Assembly (NCBI RefSeq): GCF_001647545.1
Contig: NZ_LSZH01000015.1
Location: 158,008-222,007 of the forward strand
Length of the DNA: 64,000 nt
DNA from: Acinetobacter sp. SFB
Lineage (GTDB): Bacteria > Pseudomonadota > Gammaproteobacteria > Pseudomonadales > Moraxellaceae
Reading direction: 5' to 3'
A model generated the notes under the pieces. That model worked only from the letters and a program-made list of their open reading frames with translations, made no database searches and was not told the DNA's origin. Position numbers and translations under genes: made by a program. Numbering within the stretch: the first letter of the stretch is position 1; each line of letters opens with the position of its first letter. Positions 8,893-18,441 of this stretch are shown here, piece by piece.

Positions 8893-11800
8893 ATGCCAGA
8901 ATTAAATTTTTCAAATATAAGAACTTTTGACGGTAGTAAAGATGGTGGATTTGAAGAGTTGATCTGCCAGTTGGCTCATCTGTGTCCTCCCGCAAATGCT
9001 CGAACCTTTGAAAGGAAAGAGGGGGCTGGTGGAGATGCTGGTGTAGAGTGTTATTGGATACTTGATGATGGTACAGAACATGCTTGGTAGGCTAAATACT
9101 TTTTAGAGAATATTGATGATTCTCAATGGACTCAAATTAGTGATTCAGTTTTAACAGCATTGGATAAACATCCCAATATCACAAATTATTATGTTTGTAT
9201 TCCTCAAGATTTACCAGATAGCCGAAAAATGGGGCGTGGAGGAAAGCAGGTCGTAAGTGCCAGAGATAAATGGAATATTCATTGCAATAAATGGGAAAAG
9301 GAAGCTCTAAAAAGAAATATGCAGGTAAATTTCCATTTTTGGGGGAAGCATGAAATTTTATTAATGTTAAGCCAACGGGATAATCCATTGTTTAATGGAC
9401 GAGCAAGATATTGGTTTGATGAATTAATCCTAACTAAAGATATTTTTGAAAAAATCATTAACAGGTCTAGGTTTTCCTTAGGTGATCGTTTTACGCCAGA
9501 ATTTCATGTGGATCTACCTATAGCTAAAATATTTGAGGGCTTAGGACGAACAAAAGAATATACAGAATTATTGAACTATAATGTGTATGAGTGGCTTTCC
9601 ATAGTTGGTGAGGTTGAAAAATCTATTTTACGTTTGGAAAGTTGTGATAAAAATTATTTTAAATATTTAGTTGAAAATATAAGTTATCAAGATAAATGGA
9701 ATTTAATAAATACTACTATTAAAGACCTAAAAAATAGTTTGAAAAATAAAGATTGGTTCTCTAAGTTAGAGATATATGTTTCAGTATTGACTGAAATTCA
9801 AGAATTTTGTTCTGAACTTGTTAAAATTTATCATATTGCTTCTGATTATAAAAAAACTGTAGAAACCGTAAGAATACATCAAAGTGATATTTATAAATTT
9901 AGTGATATAACAAATAAACTATTGAATTTTCTTATAGATAAAATTACTCAAGCTGCTTATACAAGGCAGTTTTTATTACATGGTGATGCTGGGAATGGTA
10001 AGTCTCATATGTTGTGTGATATTGCTTTAACGAGAATGGGTAAGGGATTATCTACAGTATTTATGTTAGGGCAGCATTACCAAGGTGGTAATCCATTAGA
10101 TTTTTTAAAAAGAGAATTAGATTTAGCAACAATAGATGATAGTACACTTTTAGGAGCATTGGATGCTTGTGGAGAAGCAGATAAGTCTAATCTTCTGATT
10201 ATAATTGATGCAATTAATGAGGGGCGGTTTAGTCGAGATTGGAATGACTGGTTGATCAGCTTTTTTCATCAAATTAGCCAATATCCACATATAAGTATAG
10301 TTGTCAGTTGTAGATCTACCTATCTTAATTATATATTTCCTGAAGATTTAAGAAGTAATATTACTCAACAAGAACACAATGGATTTAAAGGGTTTGAACA
10401 TAGAGCTGCTTCGATTTATCTAAATAGACAGGGGATTGTTAAGCCATCTGTACCTATATTAGCTCCTGAGTACACGAATCCCCTTTTTCTTAAGACATGC
10501 TGTAAAGCAATAAAACAAGCAGGTCTGAGTGAGTTTCCTAAAGGGTTACATGGAATAGTAAATATTTTTGAGTTTTATATTCAAAGTGCTCAAAATAAGA
10601 TTTCTAAAGTTAAGGGATATAGACCGCATGAAAAGGTTGTTTATAATGCCTTACTGCGGTTAGCAGAAAAACTCTTTCCAGAAAATGTTTATGGGTTAAA
10701 ATTTGAAGAAGCATTTGAATTAATTAATAGTGTAGACTCGCGTAATGGTTCAGGTGAATATTTATATGATTTGATGCTAGAAGAAGGGCTGATATCTGAA
10801 GATATTGAGTATAATAGAGCAGATGGTCAAACGAATTCTGATGTGGTGGTTCGTTTTACTTTTGAAAGGTTTAGTGATTACTTAATTGCTATTAGTATAA
10901 TGGCTGGCATACAAAGTATTCCTGAACTAGAAGCAGCACTTTATGAAAATTATAACTTTCAACTTCTAAAATCAAAACAGAACAGCTTTAAATTTTTAGG
11001 CATCTGGTCTGCACTTAATATTATCATAGCTGATAAATTTAAAACTGAGTTGATTGACCATTTTCCTATTGAAACTCTAAACTATTATTTTTTCGAAGAG
11101 ATTTTTGTTAAGACTCTAATAAGTCGAAGCACAAGTTCATTCACTGATAGAACAATAGAAATTTTTAACCAAATTCCTAATAAGTGTTATGAAAATCATA
11201 GGATAAATATTTTATTTGCATTAGCAACAGAACCTACTCATAAATTGAATGCAGTTTTCTTAAATGATTGGCTTAAAAATATGTCTCTCTCTTCAAGAGA
11301 TTCTTATTGGTCAACTTATGTGGCATATGCTGATGAAGTTGAAGAGGAACATGAAACAGAGTCCAACCTTAGAGCATTAATCGAATGGGCTTTGAGTAAA
11401 GAGATTTCTTTAGCAGAAGAAGAACGTCTATACCTATGTTCTATAACATTAACTTGGATAACATCAACTACAAATAGAAAGTTACGAGATGAAGTAACTA
11501 AGGCAGTTGCCCATTTACTATGCTTTATTCCAGAGGAAATAATCTTATTTCTTGAAAACTTCTATGAAATAAATGATCCTTATATTAATGAAAGAGTTTA
11601 CGCTATTGTCTATGGGGTCTTAACAAATCTTCAAAATAACTCTTATACATCTAAAATAAGCCAATGGATTTTTGAACATCACTTCAAAGATAAATATCCA
11701 TATCCACATATTCTATTAAGGGACTATATTGTCAGTATATTGCTGTATGCAGAACATAAAAAAAGTCTTCCTACTGATATAAAAAGGGAATCTTTTTTAC

Positions 11801-13518
11801 CACCTTATAAGCAGAAATGGGCTTTAAACGACCCTATTGATGTCCTGAATATTGCTGATCAAGATAAAAATGAGATTTATTACTCTGTTATGAGTTCTAT
11901 GTCAGATTTTTACTGCTACAGTATGAGAGCTATTGATGAAGTTACTTGTACTGAATTAGATATAGAGGATATGAGGGTAGGATTAGATGAGAAAATAAAA
12001 TTTGCAAAAGAATTACCTGCAAATTTAGCTACTGAGTTGGAAGCTTTGATTTTGGAAGAAGCAGATTATCTTTTGATGAAAAAATTAGAAGAATCTAAAT
12101 TATGGAAATCTTTAAATTTTGATAAAATTTTGGAAGAAATTTCTAATAATAGAACAAAGCAGATTGCTCTTGATCCAAATCCAGAACCTAATGAAATTAT
12201 TAATTTTAATAAAAATAATGAGAAAACAAAAATACAATTATTTTTAGAAAATAACAAAGATAAATTGAATTCATTGCAACAAATTAGAGCTAAATGGATA
12301 TTTAAATTATCTAATTTCGAAATTGTAATGCAATCAAAAAAGCAAGCACAGCGATGGATTTATTTTAGAGCAATGCAACTTGGTTGGAATAATGAACTAT
12401 TTGAATCATTTGATAGAAACTTACCTTCTAGTGGAGGAAGTAGACCTTTGATAGAGCGAATCGGTAAAAAATATCAATGGATTGCTTATCATGAATATTT
12501 AGCCTATCTAACAGATAGCTTCCAAGTGAAGCCTGATAATCATTTCCTTGAAGCGGTTTCTACTGATTATCTTGGTAGTTGGCAATTGGGTGTAAGAGAT
12601 ATCGATCCAACATTATTGATTAGAAGAACAGGAGATGATGGTTGGTCAGTAAATAACACTAATACATGGTGGCAACCAATTTCAATAAAATTTGCTATGA
12701 GTGATAAAATAAATGAATTACAGGAATGGCTTTGGACTGAAAAGAACTTACCGCAGTTTAATAATGCTCTTATAGTAAAAGATGAGTGCGATATAAATTG
12801 GTATGCTTTAGCAGGCTTTGTAAAGTTTAGAAAAGAACCAAAATTGGACAAAGATAAAATTCCATATCAAGATTTCTGGTATAGAATTAATCCGGTTTTG
12901 ATATCTAATCAATGTTTTTCTGAATTTAAACAAAAAATTTTGGGGCAGGAGCTTTGTAATCCTGATTTAATTGAAACGCTTCGAATTGGATATCACTCTT
13001 TTCTAGGTGAGCATTGTTGGCATCCTTGTGTAGATGATTATCTAAAGGATTTATCAGACGGTTTTGGATGTAGATTGAATCAGATAGAAGAAAAATTAGA
13101 AGCCTTTTCTCCAATTTCAAAATATGAATATGAGAGTAGTACTAATGATGCTTCTGTTAAAGAAGGTATAAACTTTTTTCTTCCTTCACCACAATTGATT
13201 CATTCATTAGGTTTAAAGAGAAAAGCTTTGTCTGTTAATAATTGGGTTGATTCTTCAGGTCGAATTATTTTTCAAGATCCAAGTGTTGATGAAAGTGGTT
13301 CAAGCTTTGCTTTGTGCAGAAAAGATATCCTTGATAATTGGTTGGAAAAAAATGATTATCGAGTGGTTTGGTTAATAGGAGGTGATAAGAAAGTTTTAAC
13401 GGAATTTAATCATGATTTTTATGGGCGCTTAAATTTTAATGGTTTTTTTTCAGTAGAAAAAAATATTATAGATGGTAATGTTTGGACAACAAAGACTAAA
13501 CCTAATAAGGATAATTAA
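8893..13518 (+). pseudogene. giant nuclease-STAND-type NTPase, interrupted by in-frame TAG
   Basis: One continuous frame of 1541 codons is interrupted only by TAG at codon 66 (9088-9090). The codons between 9091 and 9159 continue the same protein (AKYFLENID...). Before the stop: FEELICQLA helix and a GGDAGVE strand (D48, E52). After it: A67-K68, so a Q or E codon of a PD-(D/E)XK motif has become the stop. Further on is a P-loop NTPase with Walker A GDAGNGKS (about 364-371), Walker B LLIIIDAINEG (D439) and SCRSTY; a long helical-repeat-like C-terminus follows. This architecture resembles AVAST/STAND phage sensors with a nuclease effector. The intact protein is unlikely to be made unless the amber codon is suppressed. 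The first downstream starts are TTG 9160 or ATG 9229, both lacking a good ribosome site. Confidence 0.8.
9088..9090 (+). other. in-frame amber codon in catalytic motif
   Basis: The frame reads ...GTEHAW-stop-AKYF... A single C to T change from CAG would restore WQAKYF, the usual form of this nuclease motif (compare VIQAKFT in the nuclease at 15678-16652). Both sides are free of other disruptions. Confidence 0.8.
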
Positions 13519-13613
13519 CTAGTTGAATATATAAGTAGCTGGAATGATAAATATTTAACCCTGTTATTTAAATCCTTTTAGGAGTAGGAAAATTTAATCT
13601 TCCAAGGTTTATA

Positions 13614-13646
13614 TGTGTTAGTTCAGACTTAATCTGAACTAACACA
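13614..13646. terminator. perfect 14-bp stem-loop between convergent genes
   Basis: TGTGTTAGTTCAGA and its exact reverse complement flank a 5-nt loop. It lies between the convergent NTPase (+) and DUF2326-like (-) genes. A long T-run is missing on both sides, so it is a likely but not classic bidirectional terminator. Confidence 0.5.
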
Positions 13647-13654
13647 GTTTCGGG

Positions 13655-15442
13655 TTACCATGTTTGCATTTTAAATAATCTACCTTTTTCTCCATCGTCA
13701 TGTAGAAGAACAGTAATTTCTGTGTCAGCAATCCACTCACGAACTTTTTCATAATCATTTGGTGTATCTGATTCAATCATAGTAATGACTTGTTGGATTC
13801 CTTCATTTCCAAGAGAGCGCATCTCTTTAAGTAGATTTTCTTTCTTCCTATCATCCAAAGTTTCAAAAACTCCGTCATGAAAGACGAAATGAGGGAAATT
13901 TTTAGTTTGATAAGTTTTTAGTAGTGCTAAGTCAAAGGCAATACATAATAGTTTTTTATAAGAATTACCTTTATCAGCACTTGTTTTGTTTCCTGTAGAA
14001 TCAAGAAGGTTTGCAGAAAAGCTAACATGATTTTCATTATTGAGATTCACAGAGATCATGGCTGGTTCTGAAATTACAGAATTGACTAAATCGCTAAAAT
14101 ATAGTCGAATATTCGCAAATGCAGATTCAGAGTTTGAAGCTGTATTTGATTCAATACTATTTTCTATTGTTGATATTACTTTTTCGTAATCTGATTCTTT
14201 TATGCGAATCAAATTTTGTATTTCTTTGGCTTCTTGAAATACTAGGCTTTGATCTTGAAGATAAGAAATATTGCTTTTAATAGTAGCAATTTCATTAGCA
14301 AGAATTTTATATTTATCTAAAATATCATTAGAATTTAACAGCTCTAAGCTTTCAGAACGTTGAATATTTAAGTCTTTTAGAGAGTTAGATAATTCATTAA
14401 TTTGCTGTTCAAGTCGGTTTTTTTCTTTTAATAAGAAAGAACGTCGTTCTTTCAAAATATCATTGTGAAACTCAATCAACTGGTTGTAATCCTTAACAAC
14501 CTGATCATTAAAAATAATCCCAATATCTTGAAAAAGCTGTTGAGTTTCTTTTACATTAAATTTGATTTTTGAATCAGACAATGAAATGTTGATTTGGTCT
14601 AAATTAGCTTTTTGATAGTACAGATCATTATTGATCTTACGGATATCTTTTCCAAATTGCTTCACTAAATTGTCAGTAGTAATTTGATCAACAGAACTAA
14701 AGTCTAGAGAATTCAATTGATCCTCTTTAATCTTTAGGGTCTGATTTTTAATTGCAATTAAACCTTCAATTTCGGATATATTTTTTGCTTCAACAGTAGG
14801 TAAGATTTTTTTCTTCTTATCTTTAAGATCTTCTAATTCAGATTCAATCTCATACGACTGTTCAATTGCTTGAGAGTCTAAACCTAAGATTTTAGCTAAT
14901 AATGGTTTCCATTGAGAATGTGCCCCTTTAAAACCTAGGTCAAATGGGTCATCAAAATCATTTTGACTTCTTAGTAAATATCCAATCACTTTCCTGAAAG
15001 AGTAAGGGGAAATTTCCGTTAAGTTTAAATAGCTATCTAATAAATGCTTCGATTTATCATATCCAACTTCAAAATGATCCCATTGATCATCGGGAATATT
15101 TTTATAGTCTTGAAACTTTTCTTTATGCTGTTTAAAACTGAATTTTGAGCCATTTTCTACACTTCTTCGAATTGTGAGAAACGTTCCAGTTTGTAATTCA
15201 ATTTCAAGAAAAAAAATAAACGATTCAAATTGTTTATTAGCAAACAAGAAGAAGTCTTTATCCTTTTTTGAAACTAAGCAAAAATTAATTAGGTCTCTAA
15301 GTGTCGATTTTCCTAAATTATGAGTATCTTTTTCAGTATTTGTTAATAGTCGAATTTCAGCTAAGACAACATTCAATCCACTATTAAAGTTAATGTCATC
15401 AAAATACTTTTGTTGATTACTGTATAATTTAGATAATTTCAT
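13655..15442 (-). CDS. DUF2326-like SMC/ABC ATPase (ABC-3C system)
   Basis: Encodes 595 residues. The N-terminus has the degenerate P-loop THNLGKSTL (about residues 38-46), typical of DUF2326 ATPases. About residues 210-420 are a long Lys/Glu/Leu-rich coiled coil with a central hinge-like stretch. The C-terminus contains KLLCIAFDLALL and the Walker B-like FPHFVFHDGVFETLDD. This is the ATPase arm of an ABC-three-component (ABC-3C) conflict system. Its start overlaps the stop of the MC6-like gene by ATGA, giving tight co-translation. In such systems the ATPase is thought to sense invader DNA and license the nuclease partner; that role is inferred here. Confidence 0.75.
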   Translation of the reverse strand: MKLSKLYSNQQKYFDDINFNSGLNVVLAEIRLLTNTEKDTHNLGKSTLRDLINFCLVSKKDKDFFLFANKQFESFIFFLEIELQTGTFLTIRRSVENGSKFSFKQHKEKFQDYKNIPDDQWDHFEVGYDKSKHLLDSYLNLTEISPYSFRKVIGYLLRSQNDFDDPFDLGFKGAHSQWKPLLAKILGLDSQAIEQSYEIESELEDLKDKKKKILPTVEAKNISEIEGLIAIKNQTLKIKEDQLNSLDFSSVDQITTDNLVKQFGKDIRKINNDLYYQKANLDQINISLSDSKIKFNVKETQQLFQDIGIIFNDQVVKDYNQLIEFHNDILKERRSFLLKEKNRLEQQINELSNSLKDLNIQRSESLELLNSNDILDKYKILANEIATIKSNISYLQDQSLVFQEAKEIQNLIRIKESDYEKVISTIENSIESNTASNSESAFANIRLYFSDLVNSVISEPAMISVNLNNENHVSFSANLLDSTGNKTSADKGNSYKKLLCIAFDLALLKTYQTKNFPHFVFHDGVFETLDDRKKENLLKEMRSLGNEGIQQVITMIESDTPNDYEKVREWIADTEITVLLHDDGEKGRLFKMQTW

Positions 15443-15681
15443 GAATCAATGAACTCAATTGAGTCTGTTTTGATATGGTATTTAATTTTACCTAATAAAA
15501 ACAAAATGCTAAGTGCTGGTATGAATAAAAATTCGCCGCCTTCAATGTTTTTCTCTATAAAAGATTTCAACTCATTAAAGTTACAAATTCTATTCTTTGC
15601 TAAATATTTAAGCATTAAAGTAGCTGCATAAATTGCAGTTTGGTCTGGGTTTGTGTGTTTAGTTGGTAATACATAGCTCAT
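15439..15681 (-). CDS. ABC-3C middle component 6-like protein
   Basis: Encodes 80 residues. The start YVLPTKHTNPDQTAIYAATLML matches the ILPTKHI..D.A..... opening of ABC-3C middle component 6 proteins, and FIPALSILFLLGKI fits the wHTH-like C-terminal part. Both ends overlap neighbours by 4 bp (ATGA), so it is the middle cistron of a three-gene operon. Middle components are thought to couple the nuclease/CTD protein to the SMC-like ATPase. Confidence 0.75.
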   Translation of the reverse strand: MSYVLPTKHTNPDQTAIYAATLMLKYLAKNRICNFNELKSFIEKNIEGGEFLFIPALSILFLLGKIKYHIKTDSIEFIDS

Positions 15682-16652
15682 GATTCAACCAATCCGATAT
15701 CACAATTCCAATACATATAAAATACTACAATATGAGTTAAAGACTGTGCTTCTTTTTGACGTAAAAATTTACTTCTGCTTTTAATAATATCTAAAAGTAA
15801 GTTGTATAGATCATCAAAGCGTTCGTACTGAGCAATTTTTGCGAGTACTTTAACTTGGAAGTCTTCAACTAAATTGGTATACATTTCCCTAATTTCATTA
15901 TTAGCTGGGTTCTGTAAAAATTTATCAATTACAGAGGTATAACTTAAATACTTACCTAGTAAATAATTTGATGTAGCCTCTGAAAAATTATTTAGTTCAT
16001 TCTTCTTTTTAAAAGTTGTTCTTTTTGTAGGATGGTCTTCTGGAATTTTTCCTGCTAATTCTTTACTTAGTTCTTCACATCCTTGGTGTAGATGTTGAAT
16101 AAACTCACTCAAAGCAGATGGATTAATGTTGATTGGGAAATTTGATGGTTTTAAATCAACTTTGTCTGGGATATCAGAAAAATCTTCTAAGCAACTCTCT
16201 ATATATTCTATTCCTGCTAAAAATATGTTCTCGCAAGGAATTCCTGTATGGATATTTATTAGGGCTCTAATTTTTTCTTCTGCAATTCCGCCTAGCTTTC
16301 TATTTGCAAAAAGCATGTAGTTCTGGAGTTCACCACGTTCAAATAATTTTTTTACTTTATCTAATTCTTTATAAATTGTGCATGATTCTACACCTTCCTT
16401 AAAGAAATCAGGGTCACTAAATGACGTATTATATCCTGCAGTAAACTTTGCTTGGATTACAGTTATACCTTCCCAGGGATTTGCGGTACTCGGAAATAGA
16501 GTTGCTTTTCCGTGAAATTTTGCATCCCTTCCACCATCTTTACCTGGTGCAAAACCCTGAATGCCAATCCCAAAAAGTTTTTTACAAATCTGGACAACCA
16601 ACCTTTCAAAATTGTCATCACCAATTTCTTCATATCGATAATTTAAATACAT
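15678..16652 (-). CDS. ABC-3C nuclease/C-terminal-domain protein
   Basis: Encodes 324 residues. The N-terminal domain is a PD-(D/E)XK nuclease: FERLVVQICKKLFG helix, GKDGGRDAKF (D43) and VIQAKF (Q67, K69), a variant with Q in place of E. A C-terminal helical segment (about 200-324) matches the position of the ABC-3C CTD, which contacts the middle component. It is the first gene of the operon with the MC6-like and DUF2326-like genes. It would be the toxic effector that cuts nucleic acid when the ATPase is triggered; this follows from family knowledge, not from anything measured here. Confidence 0.7.
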   Translation of the reverse strand: MYLNYRYEEIGDDNFERLVVQICKKLFGIGIQGFAPGKDGGRDAKFHGKATLFPSTANPWEGITVIQAKFTAGYNTSFSDPDFFKEGVESCTIYKELDKVKKLFERGELQNYMLFANRKLGGIAEEKIRALINIHTGIPCENIFLAGIEYIESCLEDFSDIPDKVDLKPSNFPININPSALSEFIQHLHQGCEELSKELAGKIPEDHPTKRTTFKKKNELNNFSEATSNYLLGKYLSYTSVIDKFLQNPANNEIREMYTNLVEDFQVKVLAKIAQYERFDDLYNLLLDIIKSRSKFLRQKEAQSLTHIVVFYMYWNCDIGLVES

Positions 16653-16876
16653 AAGTTCTCTGGTCGCAAAATTTTTAAATGTTTACTGAGTGGTTTGGAG
16701 AAGACAAAAATAATTAGATCTAATTTTACTAGTTTTCTAATCAATCAGTAACTGTGTAGCTGGAGTGACTTCTATTTTTAGTGTAATTCATAGCAAAAAA
16801 ATGTCGGAAAATCTATATTTTATAAAATACGTGTTAAAAAAATGGAGATAAAAGGGAAGTATATTTTATTAAAAAA

Positions 16877-18046
16877 TTAGAGATTCCTCCTCAACTCATC
16901 AATAAAATCAGCCCAGTCCTGCATCATCTTTGTTCTGTATTCTAAGTGTTGAGCATGGTTATACGCTTGTGACACGGCGTTACCTACTCGATGCGCTAAC
17001 TGAATTTCAATTGCATCATGCATGTAGCCTTTTTCATGCAACGTTGTTGATGCAAGCCCACGGAAGCCATGTCCAGTCATCTTGCCGTTATAGCCCATTG
17101 TACGAATCACACAGAGTAGGGCATTGCTGCTCATGGGTTTTGCCGTGCTGTGGTTATAAAAGACATGCTGCTTATTGCCTGTGAGAGGCCGTAGCCCTTC
17201 AATGAGTTCTATAGCCTGCCTAGATAATGGAACAATATGAGGCTGCGCCATTTTCATTTTATGTGCTGGAATTCTCCATAAATGATTATCAAAATCAATC
17301 TCATTCCACGCCATCATTCTCAGCTCAGCTGTACGTACAAAAGTTAACGTCATCAGCTGTATAGCTGTCTTAATCATTGGGTTGCCATGATAGCGATCCA
17401 TACGCTCAAGGAAGGGCGGAAACTCAGAAATATCTAAGCGGGCCATATGCTTTGTTTTTCTCGGTTTTAAGGCTTCTCCTAAGTGCGGAGTCGGGTCATT
17501 CTCAATCAGGCCTTTACGGATAGCAAAACGAAATATACGACCAGTGAGAGGTATAGACCGCTTAGCCATTTCTAGTGCGCCGCGAGCTTCGATTTTTTTG
17601 GCGCAGGCGAGCACATCTTTGCCTTTGATTTGATCAATGGGCATATTGCCTAAGGCGGGGAACAGGTCTTTTTCAAATACAGAGAGATCACGTAAGTACG
17701 TGGTTTCTTTAATGACAGGTTTGCGGTCTTCCATCCACTCTGTTGCAAGCGCTTTAAAAAGCGTGTTTTCATCGGCATGCAATTTTTTTTGCTTCTTGGC
17801 CTCATTGGGATTGATCCCATCTTTAAGCCTTAAGCGCGCTTCGTCTCTGGCGCGGCGGGCTTGCGCAAGCGTGGTTTCTGGATATGAACCAATACTGAAG
17901 ATATTTTCTTTACCATTGAAGCGAAACTTCATCCGCCAATGCATACCGCCAGAAGGTGTGACTTCCAAGTACATGCCTTTTTCATCAGCATATTTAGTTT
18001 TCTTTTCCGCTGGTTTGATTTTTCTAACAAAAGCATCTGTAAGCAT
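16877..18046 (-). CDS. P4-type tyrosine integrase
   Basis: Encodes 389 residues from the ATG at 18046. The frame is open 30 codons further, but those codons run through the GGGGGTATAA repeats. The N-terminal DUF4102 arm-binding domain is LTDAFVRKIKPAEKKTKYAD...GGMHWRMKFRFNGKE; then a core-binding domain and a catalytic domain with RTAELRMMAWNEID (R), HGFRGLASTTLHEKG (H, R) and a late YNHAQHLEYR (Y). It lies 184 bp from the 3' end of tRNA-Ser(GGA), the usual target arrangement of P4-like integrases. It marks the right end of the accessory region and appears intact. Confidence 0.9.
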   Translation of the reverse strand: MLTDAFVRKIKPAEKKTKYADEKGMYLEVTPSGGMHWRMKFRFNGKENIFSIGSYPETTLAQARRARDEARLRLKDGINPNEAKKQKKLHADENTLFKALATEWMEDRKPVIKETTYLRDLSVFEKDLFPALGNMPIDQIKGKDVLACAKKIEARGALEMAKRSIPLTGRIFRFAIRKGLIENDPTPHLGEALKPRKTKHMARLDISEFPPFLERMDRYHGNPMIKTAIQLMTLTFVRTAELRMMAWNEIDFDNHLWRIPAHKMKMAQPHIVPLSRQAIELIEGLRPLTGNKQHVFYNHSTAKPMSSNALLCVIRTMGYNGKMTGHGFRGLASTTLHEKGYMHDAIEIQLAHRVGNAVSQAYNHAQHLEYRTKMMQDWADFIDELRRNL

Positions 18047-18069
18047 TGCAATGGTTTCCGTAGAAATCT

Positions 18070-18117
18070 GGGGGTATAAAAATAGGGGTAAATTATTATA
18101 CCCCCAGTTATACCCCC
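18070..18117. repeat. GGGGGTATAA repeats upstream of integrase
   Basis: GGGGGTATAA occurs on the plus strand at 18070-18079 and on the minus strand at 18096-18105 and 18108-18117 (12-bp period). A degenerate GGGGTAAA lies between. This position, between the integrase start and the tRNA end, fits arm-type sites for the integrase or operators for an AlpA/Xis-type regulator. Confidence 0.6.
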
Positions 18118-18162
18118 GACTAGATCGGGATTGCAACAGATAAAGTTGATACTATCAGACAC

Positions 18163-18198
18163 AAAAAAAGCCTAAACCCTTTAGATTTAAGCTTTTTA
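18163..18198 (-). terminator. intrinsic terminator of tRNA-Ser
   Basis: Read on the minus strand, AAGCTTAAATCTAAA-GGG-TTTAGGCTT forms an imperfect hairpin ending in seven T. It lies downstream of tRNA-Ser and upstream of the integrase, which separates their transcripts. Confidence 0.6.
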
Positions 18199-18229
18199 AG
18201 ACCTCGTGAATCATCATGAGAGTAAAATG

Positions 18230-18319
18230 TGGCGGTGAGAGAGGGATTCGAACCCTCGATACGCGCAAACGTATACACACTTTCCAGGCGTGCTCCTTAA
18301 GCCACTCGGACACCTCACC
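18230..18319 (-). tRNA. tRNA-Ser(GGA)
   Basis: The gene is 90 nt with a long class II variable arm, acceptor GGTGAGG...CTCACC, discriminator G and an encoded CCA. The anticodon loop on the minus strand reads CTGGAAA (anticodon GGA). Its 3' end faces the integrase gene, so it is the likely integration site of the island. Confidence 0.93.
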
Positions 18320-18441
18320 ATTGCGCCGCGATAATAACGAAAAAAAGCCACGCTGCCAAGCTGAAACAATTGATTTAAAGCAAAAGTTTTATCTCGGTGA
18401 TATCATGGCGAAAAAATAGTGGCACAAAACGAAGACAAAAT

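Noticed and set aside
12066..13120. Minus-strand ORFs within the giant NTPase gene
   Set aside because: Low-quality shadow frames in AT-rich coding DNA without ribosome sites.
1..16876. Left attachment site matching the tRNA-Ser 3' end
   Set aside because: No convincing second copy of GGCGGTGAGAGAGGG or of the T-arm sequence was found in this interval.
18216..18419. ORF over tRNA-Ser ([12 protein letters not shown]...)
   Set aside because: This is the well-known spurious translation of a tRNA gene.
18397..18441. Upstream GTG start for kup
   Set aside because: The 15 added residues are basic, lie next to the tRNA-Ser 5' flank and are not typical of Kup; the ATG at 18442 gives the normal length.
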